Shown here piece after piece: positions 24,301-30,806 of a stretch of 64,000 bases of DNA. Numbering within the stretch: the stretch's first letter is position 1; each line of letters opens with the position of its first letter. A program made the position numbers and the translations under genes. The notes under the pieces are model-generated. The model searched no databases and was not told the DNA's origin. It saw only the letters and a program-made list of their open reading frames with translations. Source of the stretch: Lepisosteus oculatus (taxonomy: Eukaryota; Chordata; Actinopteri; Semionotiformes; Lepisosteidae); the NCBI RefSeq assembly GCF_040954835.1, contig NC_090703.1, positions 20,845,444-20,909,443 of the forward strand, given 5' to 3'.

Positions 24301-27300
24301 TTCTGATCTTGGTTTCCAGAGGTCATGTGGCTTTCTCTCATGTAGTTCACGTGAACTTTCTCTCCTGTCTTCTTGAAATAATTGGCTCCAGAATTCTCAT
24401 TATATTTCATTGTCTGTCTGTGGCCACGGTGGTCCATGAAAATGGCACTGCTTTTTTCTCTATGTACTTATACTGTATATGTGTACATTGCATGTCACAA
24501 TTTCTCCAGCGACCAACCAGCCTGGTATCAACCACAGTCTTTGCTTAATCGTATAAAAGGAACCGGAGTGAGAAAATGAGCCAGCTGTTAAGGTGGTTAG
24601 ACAGCCTCATAGCAGCCCAAGCTGATGTGGGTATGCAATTTAAGATGCAGGATCGGAGTTGACCAGATTGGCTGAGGAAACCAGAGGTGGGTCAGGAGGG
24701 CTATCACCCACCCATCAAGAGGTGAAATGAGAGAAAGGAATACAATTAGATGAAAGGAAGAATCTGAATGCTGGGAAAGAGGGATAATGCTTTCTGGATT
24801 TACACATATTCAGAGAAGATCAGATGTTGTATCTTCCTTCCCCAATTTTTTGTTTAAAGAACGTCAATCAAAATAACAACGTACAATACAAATTTTACAT
24901 AAGCAGGGCTCAGCCTGAGGCCTCTCACTCTCTGACTCCATTAGTGAAAAGTGTTACTGGTCCTAACTCTGTTCCCTACAGACTGATGGTACAGGCCGGC
25001 TAAACCTGCAGGAGTTCCAGCACCTCTGGAACAAGATCAAGCAATGGCAGGTAACAGCACTTCTGGCTCTAGCATTTAACCTACAGTACTAATGAACACG
25101 TCAAGGCTCATTTCAGAGGGGGCAGTCAAAAGCTGGAATGCCCAATCCATTGTATTGCATATGGGTGTATGATTGGTAGATCAAATTATTAAGTTCAGGA
25201 ACATTGATTTATTTATAATTATAATTGCTTACACTTATATAGCACTTTTCTGGACACTCCACTCAAAGCGCTTTACAGGTAATGGGGTCTCCCCTCCACC
25301 ACCACCAATGTGCAGCATCCACTTGGATAATGCGCCGGGAGCCATAGTGCACCAGAACGCTCACCACACATCAGCTATCAGTGGGGAGGAGAGCAGAGTA
25401 ATGTAGCCAATTCCTAGAGGGGGATTATTAGGAGGCCATGATTGGTAAGGGCCAATGGGAAATTTGGCCAGGACGCCGGGGTTACACCCCTACACTTTTC
25501 GAGAAACGCCCTGGGATTTTTAATGACCACAGAGAGTCAGGACCTCGGTTTTACGAAGGACGGCGTCTTGTTTATTACATTATAGTGTCCCCGTCACTAT
25601 ACTGGGGCATTAGGACCCACATGGACTGCAGGGTGAGAGCCCCCTGCTGGCCCCACTAACACCTCTTCCAGCAGCAACCTTAGTTTTTCCCAGGAGGTCT
25701 CCCATCCAGGTACTGACCAGGCTCACACCTGCTAAGCTTCAGTGGGCTGGCAGTTGTGAGTTGTAGGGTGATATAGCTGCTGGCTATTTAATTAAGAATT
25801 TGGCTTTCAGGTTTGATAGGGTAGTGCAACAGTTCATTTTGCAACCTTGTAGCTATTGGGATTTGGGTAAGGTTCCTGTGTTGAATTGTTTTTCTTGTGA
25901 CCATGTGGGTTCTGAAAAGGTGTTCCTTTGTCCTCCCATAGTTCACAGACATGTTGATTGGGTTAAACAGGATCTGTATTTAAGTCCTGCAATGGGCTGA
26001 AAATAGATGTGTGGGTGGTGTTGGCTTTTCTACTTATAGTCATTTGGAAGTTGAACTGAACTTGAAGTATATTTTTTTCAAATAAATCTGCAAAGTATCT
26101 TCTGCAGATAATGTTATAGAACTATGGATTTACAACCATCATGTTTGTAAATTACTATTGCATGCACCATTAAAAGAATAACTTTCCTTTTGAGATGGTC
26201 CTTAGGTAGATAAGGACAAGCCAAAAGTCTGCCATCAAGAGAAAATCCCAACCTGCACTGTCAAAGAGGTCAATGCTAATGAAGTGAATGTTGTTCTTTG
26301 CTTCCAGGGAATTTTTAAACACTATGACGCTGACCATTCTGGAACTATCAACAGTTATGAGATGCGCAACGCTGTAAATGATGCCGGTGAGAGGACAGGG
26401 GGCTTGCATATGTCTAAGTATCTGTGTACCGAGAGCACTGTGTTGTGTGCTACAAAAGTGCAATCGCAATGAAGCATGTATAGTAGTTACTGAACATAAA
26501 ATCTGATGCAAACTGGGAGGTAAACATAGTTAATATGTTGCAGTTGTTCACCAAATTTGTTTGCTCCGACATTTTCAGCTTGTGGTGTTTGGTATGTATT
26601 AGTTCTATAAAAAATCATCTTTCATTCCACCTCACAGATGGGAGACGTGAAGTACCTTAACAAAGCAAATGCTGCACATTTCCCTCTCTTCTACCCCTCC
26701 CAGGCTTCCGTCTCAACAACCAGCTGTATGACATCATCACGATGCGCTACGCCAACGAAAACATGAATATGGACTTCGACAGCTTCATCTGCTGCTTGGT
26801 CAGGCTGGAGGGGATGTTCCGTAAGTGACCCCTGTCAAACCCGACATCCCCCCCCTAGAGGGCGCTCCACTGCTCTCATTATTGTCCTTGTGCTTGTTGT
26901 GCTCCCCAGGTGCACCCTCTTAGCTTTAGTATTTAAAGACTTTCGGACTGTACCCTGACCTGCCTTTGGACCCGTTTGGATTTGGATGCCGTTCTTTGTC
27001 TTCCCCGTTCACTGTCTCACAGATTGTCACTATTATTTTGTGCACTATTAAACCCCTGTGTGTTTCATTTTACCACGCCTCATGTTTTCCCCAGCTCTTA
27101 CGGCATCGCATAGGGTCTACTACAAGACCCGACACGGATCTCAGTCTGTGTCCATGACAACCCCCTTCCCACCACACAATGAGATCTCTGGTCTGGGTCT
27201 CCATTCTGATCAAATATTCTCTATTTTCCTAGGAGCGTTTCATGCCTTTGATAAAGATGGCGATGGAATAATCAAACTCAGTGTGTTGGAGGTAAGCAGA

Positions 27301-27948
27301 AAATATGGCTATAGCAATTTCTAGAAGTACAGCTAATCCAGCTCATGGAGTATCGTATTTTTATTACTGGGGTCTTTTGAAAAACAGCTTAATATGGTCT
27401 ACTGTATATAGTAAAACTGCAGACAAAGTGAAAAAATGGTTATACCCAATAGCCCAATTTACAATTACAAATTTAGCCAGTCTGAGTCAATGTGAGAGCC
27501 TGTACATGTACTCCTTCAAAATGTTGAACACACCCCTGCCTCTCTCAGCTTTAATAATAGAGACCACTCCAGGTATTTACATCAAGCCAGAACGTCATTA
27601 ATTTAGGTAAAGCTCTCACTTGCAGCTTTCGTTGAAAATGCTTTCGTTGACATGGACCTGCTTGGCAACAGCCTGTAAAGCAGAGGTCAACAATCTGGTT
27701 CTGGTGTGCTGGTGTGTCTCCAGATTCCAGCTGGGGTAATAACAATCTGAATCATCTTATTATTCGCTTAATTGGACCAGTTTCGTGTCTTTTCATAGCT
27801 CTTAAGGCACTGGTGCTTTCAAGACACCTAGACTTACTGACACCCAGGACCAGGACTGGGGACCCCAGCTGTAGTTGATGTAGTGCCCTTCTTGTGACTC
27901 TGGATGTGTGTTTTTTTGCAGTGGCTCCAGCTGACCATGTATGCCTAG
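224..27948 (+). CDS. CAPN3: CAPN3 (calpain-3/p94), exons 3-24 joined; 5' end outside window
   Basis: Calcium-dependent cysteine protease of skeletal muscle, anchored to titin in the sarcomere; it cleaves cytoskeletal substrates and autolyses rapidly. Twenty-two exons join to 2,054 nt with unbroken phase, giving 683 complete codons plus stop. Domain order: protease core with Cys (exon 3), IS1 (exon 6), His (exon 7) and Asn (exon 8); C2-like domain (exons 9-13); IS2 with a basic cluster (exons 15-16); penta-EF-hand domain (exons 17-24). Most exon lengths equal those I remember for human CAPN3 (119, 134, 169, 84, 78, 161, 170, 12, 209, 37 and others). IS1 and IS2 separate it from CAPN1, CAPN2 and other classical calpains. 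Exons 1-2 (N-terminal region NS and the start of the protease domain) lie before position 1. ZNF106 follows tail-to-tail, as in other vertebrates. Confidence 0.96.
1387..1520 (+). CDS. CAPN3: CAPN3 exon 4, protease core
   Basis: 134 nt between ttgcag and the donor gtagga. Encodes [18 protein letters not shown] and ends [16 protein letters not shown] plus two bases of the next Lys codon. This is the conserved strand-rich part of the calpain PC1 subdomain. Intron 4 (1521-2647) carries a hAT-like MITE (1699-2009) and a SINE fragment. Confidence 0.95.
1699..2009. repeat. hAT-like non-autonomous DNA transposon (MITE), 311 bp
   Basis: The left end reads CAGGGTGTCAAACTCAGTTC. The reverse complement of the right end reads CAGGGGTGTCAAACTCAATT, and similarity continues to about 35 bp on each side. 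CAGGGGTGTCAAACT-type termini are characteristic of hAT/Charlie-like elements. The 8-bp flanks (ttctggtg, ttccataa) do not make a convincing target duplication. There is no internal coding capacity. Confidence 0.65.
2026..2130 (+). repeat. Fragment of tRNA-derived SINE (head region)
   Basis: Contains cctcacagctccaggg followed by ctgggttcgattcc, which is a tRNA-type B box (GGTTCGATTCC). It resembles the head of the SINE family at 14088, 4345, 17456 and 38811. The body after about 2,075 is diverged and no 3' tail is recognisable. Confidence 0.45.
2648..2816 (+). CDS. CAPN3: CAPN3 exon 5, protease core
   Basis: 169 nt; acceptor ctgcag, donor gtgagt. Starts with the last base of a split Lys codon, then [20 protein letters not shown], and ends [14 protein letters not shown] and the FTGGV motif are calpain hallmarks. 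Intron 5 (2817-4088) holds a TTA microsatellite and a CT-rich stretch before the next acceptor, and nothing else I recognise. Confidence 0.95.
3295..3354 (+). repeat. (TTA)n microsatellite, about 20 units
   Basis: Uninterrupted TTA repeats of roughly 60 bp in CAPN3 intron 5. It is likely to be length-polymorphic. Confidence 0.95.
4089..4205 (+). CDS. CAPN3: CAPN3 exon 6, IS1 insertion
   Basis: CAPN3-specific insertion IS1 inside the protease domain, the site of autolytic cleavage in mammals. 117 nt (39 codons) from acceptor ctgaaag to donor gttggt. The peptide starts [20 protein letters not shown] and ends PGEPPTG. The 3' end was chosen because only this donor keeps phase 0 and aligns the closing PPTG with human RPTR before exon 7. 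It is nine codons shorter than human exon 6 and poorly conserved, as IS1 usually is. A phase-0 GT further on (in GCT-GTAGAC) is an alternative donor. Intron 6 (4206-7420) holds a SINE, a hAT MITE and AT-rich palindromic DNA. Confidence 0.8.
4345..4650 (-). repeat. tRNA-derived SINE, minus orientation
   Basis: Reverse complement of the family seen at 14088-14398. Shared strings include ccagggccagttttcc, ccaattaat, ttcggactgggag and gcctcagcgctgtgaggc. The head, which contains the tRNA-like promoter, lies at the high-coordinate end. Confidence 0.7.
6927..7192. repeat. hAT-like MITE, 266 bp, with 8-bp target duplication
   Basis: The left end CATTGCTTCCCAA pairs with the right end, which reads CAGGGCTTTTCAAA in reverse complement. 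The flanks are CTCTGGAT (6919-6926) and CTCTAGAT (7193-7200), an 8-bp duplication with one transition, as expected for hAT insertion. It lies in CAPN3 intron 6 and has no coding capacity. Confidence 0.7.
7421..7504 (+). CDS. CAPN3: CAPN3 exon 7, catalytic histidine
   Basis: 84 nt, phase 0, acceptor tttacag, donor gtgagg. Peptide [12 protein letters not shown] then [15 protein letters not shown]; the His of GHAYSVT is the second catalytic residue. Intron 7 (7505-7948) is 444 bp and shows nothing recognisable. Confidence 0.96.
7949..8043 (+). CDS. CAPN3: CAPN3 exon 8, catalytic asparagine
   Basis: 95 nt, acceptor tctccag, donor gtgagt after GAC AA. Encodes [20 protein letters not shown] and [11 protein letters not shown]. 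The Asn of RNPWG completes the catalytic triad. It is three codons longer than the 86-nt human exon, the extra residues lying in the [10 protein letters not shown] loop. Intron 8 (8044-9208) contains a solo LTR. Confidence 0.95.
8188..8642 (+). mobile_element. Solo LTR, 455 bp, TSD TAAGC
   Basis: Starts TGTCA and ends TGACA, the usual TG...CA ends of an LTR with a perfect terminal inverted repeat. It is flanked on both sides by TAAGC (8183-8187 and 8643-8647). A TATA-like gtatttaaag lies near 8340. The short ORFs across it have no recognisable domain. No internal retroelement sequence adjoins it, so it is a solo LTR left by recombination. The superfamily (Ty3/Gypsy-like) is a guess from general appearance. 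Confidence 0.75.
9209..9286 (+). CDS. CAPN3: CAPN3 exon 9
   Basis: 78 nt; acceptor tgtgtag, donor gtaaga. Reads [18 protein letters not shown] and ends SVEDGEF plus two bases of a split Trp codon. It links the protease core to the C2-like domain. Intron 9 (9287-10327) is AT-rich with no recognised element. Confidence 0.94.
10328..10488 (+). CDS. CAPN3: CAPN3 exon 10, C2-like domain
   Basis: 161 nt; acceptor tacccag, donor gtactg. Encodes [18 protein letters not shown] and [34 protein letters not shown] is the signature at the start of the calpain C2-like (CBSW) domain. Intron 10 (10489-11033) has no recognised element; its acceptor is a C-run (ccccccccc-gcag). Confidence 0.96.
11034..11203 (+). 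CDS. CAPN3: CAPN3 exon 11, C2-like domain
   Basis: 170 nt. Encodes [20 protein letters not shown] and [15 protein letters not shown], ending [11 protein letters not shown]. The acidic EEDDDPDD loop matches the acidic loop of the calpain C2-like domain. The donor GAG|gtttag is weak, and reading through it meets a stop at once. Intron 11 (11204-12264) is 1,061 bp without a recognised element. Confidence 0.95.
12265..12276 (+). CDS. CAPN3: CAPN3 exon 12, 12-nt microexon
   Basis: GTG CCA AAG GAG (VPKE) between acceptor cctcag and donor gtatga. Phase 0 at both ends. Human CAPN3 has an identical 12-nt exon encoding VPKE at this place. Too short for an ORF scan; found by needing to connect exon 11 (AIYE) to exon 13 (MHGNK). 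Intron 12 (12277-13085) contains a short tandem duplication right after the donor. Confidence 0.93.
12319..12373 (+). repeat. Short tandem duplication of a 22-mer
   Basis: The unit gctctactgctggcagaataat occurs at 12319-12340 and 12341-12362. A partial copy, gccagaataat, follows. It starts 43 bp after the exon 12 microexon. Confidence 0.9.
13086..13294 (+). CDS. CAPN3: CAPN3 exon 13, end of C2-like domain
   Basis: 209 nt; acceptor tcttgcag, donor gtgagt. Encodes [32 protein letters not shown] and [25 protein letters not shown] closes the C2-like domain in calpains. Intron 13 (13295-17987) is the longest CAPN3 intron here (4,693 bp) and carries two tRNA-SINEs, a solo LTR and a SINE3-like element. 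Confidence 0.96.
14088..14398 (+). repeat. tRNA-derived SINE, plus orientation (best copy)
   Basis: Head contains TGGCACAGTGG (14090-14100), an A-box-like motif, and GGTTCAATTCC (14142-14152), a B-box-like motif. The pair is spaced as in a tRNA gene, so an origin from tRNA and pol III transcription are inferred. The body has gtggagtttgtatattcccc and cagtccaaagacataatag, and the tail ends gaaaatggaaggatgg. Other copies: 4345 (-), 17456 (-), 38811 (-), and degenerate ones at 2026, 25820 and 63670. Confidence 0.8.
14407..14989 (-). mobile_element. Solo LTR, 583 bp, TSD CACTC
   Basis: Begins TGTTACGG and ends CCGTAACA, an 8-bp perfect terminal inverted repeat with TG...CA ends. It is flanked by CACTC at 14402-14406 and 14990-14994. 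On the minus strand a TATA-like ctatttattctt precedes an ATTAAA poly(A)-type signal, giving the U3-R-U5 orientation. It shares its 3' part and its 5' end with the LTR at 26833-27159. The abutting SINE tail suggests insertion at its edge. Ty3/Gypsy affinity is inferred from style only. Confidence 0.78.
15004..15591 (-). repeat. 5S-rRNA-derived SINE (SINE3-like), copy A, minus orientation
   Basis: Read on the minus strand, the head contains AAGCTCAGCAGGTGTGAGCC and GGTCAGTACCTCGATGGGAG, which align with vertebrate 5S rRNA around its internal promoter (5S: AAGCTAAGCAGG, TTAGTACTTGGATGGGAG). The 3' tail reads AAGCGCTTTGAGTGGAGTGT, then GCGCTATATAAGTG and (ATT)-rich DNA, a tail shared with L2-type LINEs in fish. 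Elements of this build are known as SINE3. Confidence 0.8.
17456..17742 (-). repeat. tRNA-derived SINE, minus orientation
   Basis: Reverse complement of the 14088 family: tail ccatccatacacacattttc, then ggagctggagcctatcc, cactgggccagttttcc and ttggacttacttttgggg, ending in ggtaccaccctgcc. Confidence 0.72.
17988..18024 (+). CDS. CAPN3: CAPN3 exon 14
   Basis: 37 nt, acceptor tactcag, donor gtgagt. Completes a Glu codon, then [12 protein letters not shown]. It equals the human exon length and corresponds to human EVENTISVDRPV, the linker into IS2. Intron 14 is 475 bp with nothing recognised. Confidence 0.9.
18500..18520 (+). CDS. CAPN3: CAPN3 exon 15, IS2 basic microexon
   Basis: 21 nt: ACA CCC AAG AAA AAG CTG AAG (TPKKKLK) between acceptor tcccttag and donor gtatgt. 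This is the lysine cluster of IS2, regarded as a nuclear localisation signal in human CAPN3, where the exon has 18 nt. Exons 15 and 16 are skipped in some mammalian transcripts, and both keep frame here. Intron 15 (18521-20172) is 1,652 bp with no recognised element. Confidence 0.88.
20173..20268 (+). CDS. CAPN3: CAPN3 exon 16, IS2 (titin-binding insertion)
   Basis: 96 nt; acceptor tcccccag, donor gttttt. Starts [19 protein letters not shown] and ends in an acidic-lysine run [20 protein letters not shown] is near-invariant in CAPN3 and absent from other calpains. It is six codons shorter than human exon 16. The donor ATGAAG|gtttttttt is far from consensus. Intron 16 (20269-23037) is 2.8 kb, low in recognisable content, with a loosely repetitive stretch at about 21,240-21,480. 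Confidence 0.93.
23038..23115 (+). CDS. CAPN3: CAPN3 exon 17, start of penta-EF-hand domain
   Basis: 78 nt, phase 0, donor gtgagt. Encodes [20 protein letters not shown] and ends [18 protein letters not shown] begins the first EF-hand helix of the PEF domain. Intron 17 is 407 bp with nothing recognised. Confidence 0.94.
23523..23580 (+). CDS. CAPN3: CAPN3 exon 18, EF-hand 1
   Basis: 58 nt; acceptor tttcaag, donor gtaagt. Peptide [19 protein letters not shown]. With the preceding GD it forms the non-canonical first EF-hand loop typical of calpain PEF domains. Intron 18 (23581-24157) shows no element. Confidence 0.94.
24158..24222 (+). CDS. CAPN3: CAPN3 exon 19
   Basis: 65 nt; acceptor tctgcag, donor gtatcc. 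Completes a split His codon, then [20 protein letters not shown] and [15 protein letters not shown] leads into the EF-2 loop finished by exon 20. Intron 19 (24223-24981) shows no element. Confidence 0.94.
24982..25050 (+). CDS. CAPN3: CAPN3 exon 20, EF-hand 2
   Basis: 69 nt; acceptor cctacag, donor gtaaca. Peptide [20 protein letters not shown] and QWQ. With the preceding Asp the loop reads [12 protein letters not shown], a canonical calcium-binding EF-hand. Intron 20 (25051-26307) holds a SINE3-like copy and a degenerate tRNA-SINE. Confidence 0.95.
25212..25784 (-). repeat. 5S-rRNA-derived SINE (SINE3-like), copy B, minus orientation
   Basis: Near full-length relative of copy A. The minus-strand head starts GCCAGCAGCTATATCACCCT, comparable with the 5S start GCCTACGGCCATACCACCCT, and later has AAGCTTAGCAGG and GATGGGAGACCTCCTGGG. 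The tail carries CTTTGAGTGGAGTGTCCAG and TATATAAGTGTAAGCAATTA. Confidence 0.82.
25820..26005 (+). repeat. Degenerate tRNA-derived SINE copy
   Basis: Weak but ordered matches to the 14088 family: gcaaccttgtagc, cctcccatagttcacagaca, then cctgcaatgggctga. Strongly diverged; the ends are uncertain. Confidence 0.4.
26308..26386 (+). CDS. CAPN3: CAPN3 exon 21, EF-hand 3
   Basis: 79 nt; acceptor cttccag, donor gtgaga. Peptide [20 protein letters not shown] then NAVNDA. The loop [12 protein letters not shown] is canonical. Intron 21 is 317 bp with nothing recognised. Confidence 0.95.
26704..26820 (+). CDS. CAPN3: CAPN3 exon 22, EF-hand 4
   Basis: 117 nt; acceptor cctcccag, donor gtaagt. Peptide [20 protein letters not shown], then [19 protein letters not shown]. 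The loop [13 protein letters not shown] is the non-canonical fourth EF-hand. A solo LTR begins only 12 bp after the donor. Confidence 0.96.
26833..27159 (+). mobile_element. Solo LTR, 327 bp, TSD ACCCC, inside CAPN3 intron 22
   Basis: Starts TGTCA and ends TGACA, and is flanked by ACCCC at 26828-26832 and 27160-27164. It carries a TATA-like gtatttaaag, then an ATTAAA signal (cactattaaacccc), so U3-R-U5 runs on the plus strand. It is homologous to the 14407-14989 LTR in the opposite orientation: both share the 5' end (GACATCCC...GAGGGC.CTCC) and about 190 bp at the 3' end. It lacks roughly 230 bp present between the TATA-like motif and the downstream part of the other copy. Confidence 0.78.
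27233..27291 (+). CDS. CAPN3: CAPN3 exon 23, EF-hand 5
   Basis: 59 nt; acceptor ttcctag, donor gtaagc. After a split Arg codon: [19 protein letters not shown]. The fifth EF-hand (D-K-D-G-D-G-I-I-K) mediates PEF dimerisation in calpains. Intron 23 (27292-27921) holds a hAT-like MITE. Confidence 0.95.
27681..27868. repeat. hAT-like MITE, 188 bp, 53 bp before CAPN3 exon 24
   Basis: The left end CAGAGGTCAACAATCTGGTT and the reverse complement of the right end, CTGGGGTCCCCAGTCCTGGT, match the CAGGGGTCCCCAA-type terminal repeat of hAT elements. The 8-bp flanks CTGTAAAG and CTGTAGTT agree in the first five bases. It has no coding capacity. Confidence 0.55.
27922..27948 (+). CDS. CAPN3: CAPN3 exon 24, C-terminus and stop
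   Basis: Acceptor tttttttgcag, then [35 protein letters not shown] and stop, identical to the C-terminus I know for human CAPN3. It fixes the end of the reading frame at 27946-27948. Confidence 0.96.
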   Translation, partial: WLQLTMYA

Positions 27949-29370
27949 AGGTGAACTCCTGCATCAGCGGCAGTAGGTGAGCTGGGCTCTCCGAACACTT
28001 CTGACGACAGATGGCACCAGCCTTTACCTCATTTTTTAACAGCACCAGCCTCAGCTGTGCCTCAGACTCTCCCTCCCTTCCCCTTCCTGCTTCGCTCACT
28101 GCAGACCCAGCACGTTTCTTTTCTCCATCATATACCTCACACGGGCAAAGCCATTGCCACCACTGCCCTCTGTCATGCTTTCTTTCTTTCCTCTGTGTGA
28201 CTAGATCCGGGACTCGGTTTCTTTAACGAGCACCCATGCACTGCAGGCCCTGTATGACTTCCAGTCTAAACCTTAAACATTGCTCATCTGGAAGAAGAAT
28301 CCATCTCCATCTGCCTTTTTAAAGAGCTAAGGAGTATACAATTTAGTTGAAAATGCTTTCGAAATACAATTTCTGCTTTTTTATTCTTGTGAACTGCTGT
28401 CAATAACCATCAGTATACCTACAAAAGCTTTTTGTGTTTCTAAGGAACTACTTTCATTTTGTGCTCAAACTGTCTCGATGATCTAGGTGCCAATAATAAC
28501 CTCTACTGAAACCCACTGCTAATGTTTCTACACACACGCCTCTTGAGTGTTTCCTCAGACATGACCTCCTATAGCAACAAGGATTATTTGATAACAAATG
28601 AGTATTTCGACTGAAAGGCCAGTGTTGAACCCTTGAAAAACAAGAACAAAGAAACAGCAAGAGTCTCACTGAAGATCCGGCGCTGTCTTCTGTGCCTGCA
28701 ACTAAAAAGTGATTAAATCCATTGGAAGTAACTATTGTCTAATAGTCTGACTAGAATCAGACAATCTACTTATGATTCCCATGACTCTACAACTTGCTCC
28801 TTGTGATCAAAATGTGTAACAAAATGTGTTCACAGATTCACAGAATCTGTAAAACACTGAATAACAGCTCTTGTAACAGTGGGTCGAAATTGGTCTAGAA
28901 ACAAAGTTTGATTTCCTAGCAATAGCTGCAGTTAACTTTGCTAATTACGATTAGAAATCTTACAGAAGCACAACCCACTCTGTAATTTTAGTCAGTTTTA
29001 AAAAGGTACCCCTAAAGTTTGAAAATATGATAGTAAACTTTAGAGGTTCCCACAAAAGGGTATAAGCTTCTTCAAAACTGATTTTCAAGTTTTAAGGAGA
29101 ATTGTTTGTGGAATTCTGAGCTGTGAGGACAAAGACCAGTCTAGTTGTTACAGGACAAACAACTCGGGACATGGTCCTACTGAAACTCCAAGCCTCTTCA
29201 TGAAACCTGTGAATATTCCACTCCGCCCCCAGACTCTCCCCTCCCCCAGGTGCTTTTGGTGCTAGGGTAACCATCGTGAATGAGGAAGGGTTGGAATTCT
29301 GCTTTGAAAGATTGGGTAAAATGTGTGTACTGCATTTTTAATCAAATAAATAAGTGTTGGCTGAATTTGC
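27949..29370 (+). other. CAPN3: CAPN3 3' untranslated region (probable)
   Basis: About 1.4 kb of non-coding sequence after the stop, with no repeat or ORF I would trust. It ends at the first good AATAAA followed by a T/G-rich stretch. An ATTAAA near 28,711 could be used earlier. The extent is inferred. Confidence 0.55.
29345..29350 (+). terminator. Candidate polyadenylation signal AATAAA of CAPN3
   Basis: AATAAA within atcaaataaataagtg, followed about 20 bp later by tgctttgttgagtcctcctg, a U/GU-rich element. It is the only canonical hexamer followed by such a tract that I noticed between the stop codon and position 29,400. Confidence 0.5.
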
Positions 29371-30806
29371 TTTGTTGAGTCCTCCTGTGAAACATCACAT
29401 ACCACACAGAATCTTCCCATGAAATGTGACTGTCATAATGAAATCATATAATTAATCCTGCTAATGTGCGAGTTCCTCTCCAAGACGTTCCATGGTGTGG
29501 CTACTCCGGTCTTTAGATTCCTCAGGTGATGGGATGATTCCAGGCCAATCTAGTAATCAAATGCCTCCCAGAGCCTGCTTCCTTCCTTTCTCAAATGATT
29601 GTTTAGGTAGAATATCTCATTCGCTGGGCAATGTCTGCCAGACAATTGCCTTTAAGGTCAATAACAATCAGGCAATCTTCAATACTCAAGCAGGGCATTG
29701 TTTTTGTACTGGATCTTTCATTGCTCGTACAGTTTAGTCACGTTTTGTTGAATAGCTGTAAAAATTCCGAATCAACCAATTGTAGAGATTTTAATTATTC
29801 AAATGTCAAACCTTGAGCACCTTATATTTTTGTTAAACATGACTTGATTTTTATCTGAAGGAACAATAATATTCAATCAACAAACATATCTCCTCACTAT
29901 TTAAAATTTAAGTAGTTTGCCTAATGAGCCATTGATGTAAAACCAGGAGACTATTGTGTTTTCATTATGCATCATTAAACATCTTTACTAATCTATCTTA
30001 ATGTAACCCAGGCTAAAATGCTGAAGCATCAGGTTTAGTTGCCCGAATCTATGCACAGATCTTCTGAGACATTCAGTTAAGACTATTTCATTGAAGTTAA
30101 GAGGATATCATCCTTAGGTGTAATGATGCTTTTTGTTTTTCAATTAAAAAAGACAAGAATCTGTACTCGTTAATGAAAACACTAATAGAAGGTAATATCA
30201 AAAGAATTACAATGAAAAAGGAAATGAACCTGAAAGAAACACGCAAAGGCCAACAGTTAAATATCAGGAAAGCTTCAAACTTTACTTTCTTTTGCAGGTT
30301 TCCTTTCTTTTATAAAATTTCAACAACTTCACAGCTTTGTACCTTAAATGAAAAGGTATTGTCAAGAAATTATGGAAAGGCAGCACTGAAACTGCTGCAT
30401 TGTTTTCTCAAAATGATACCCCAAAGACAAGGTTTTGCACTTCAGGAAAATAATGTGACACTTAACAGAACCAGACGGTTATACAAGCCAGTAACGAAAA
30501 TTTTGAATCACAACAAATACCTTTTAAAAACTTAAGGATCAATAACTGGTGCTTAGGAGAGAAATTCAGCAGAATGGCAGGGTAACTCACAATGCACAGT
30601 ATTTCAAATACTCATCACTTAAGTAGTCTGATTTAAAAAAACAATTTTAAAATGTCAAGGCTTCAAGTATGTAAGTTTAAATGATCTTTTCTTACTATAT
30701 AAAAATGATACTAAAAATACTAACCAAAGAGTTTCTTAAACAAAATATTTCTGCTCATGTTCCAAGTACGGTATGGAAATCTGTGTTCATATTCCTGATA
30801 CAGTCT
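29371..30806. other. Intergenic stretch between the CAPN3 and ZNF106 3' ends
   Basis: AT-rich sequence with no exon, tRNA-like sequence or recognised repeat on either strand. Part of it may be 3' UTR of one gene or the other if more distal poly(A) sites are used. ORFs of up to 120 codons here look random. Confidence 0.4.

Noticed and set aside
14409..27157. Two similar 63-residue frames at 14409-14600 (-) and 26966-27157 (+) that could suggest a conserved small protein
   Set aside because: Both lie inside homologous solo LTRs; the similarity is that of the repeat, not of a coding gene.
30173..30535. 120-codon open frame between the two genes
   Set aside because: Lys/Asn-rich composition expected from AT-rich DNA; no recognisable family, promoter or splice context.
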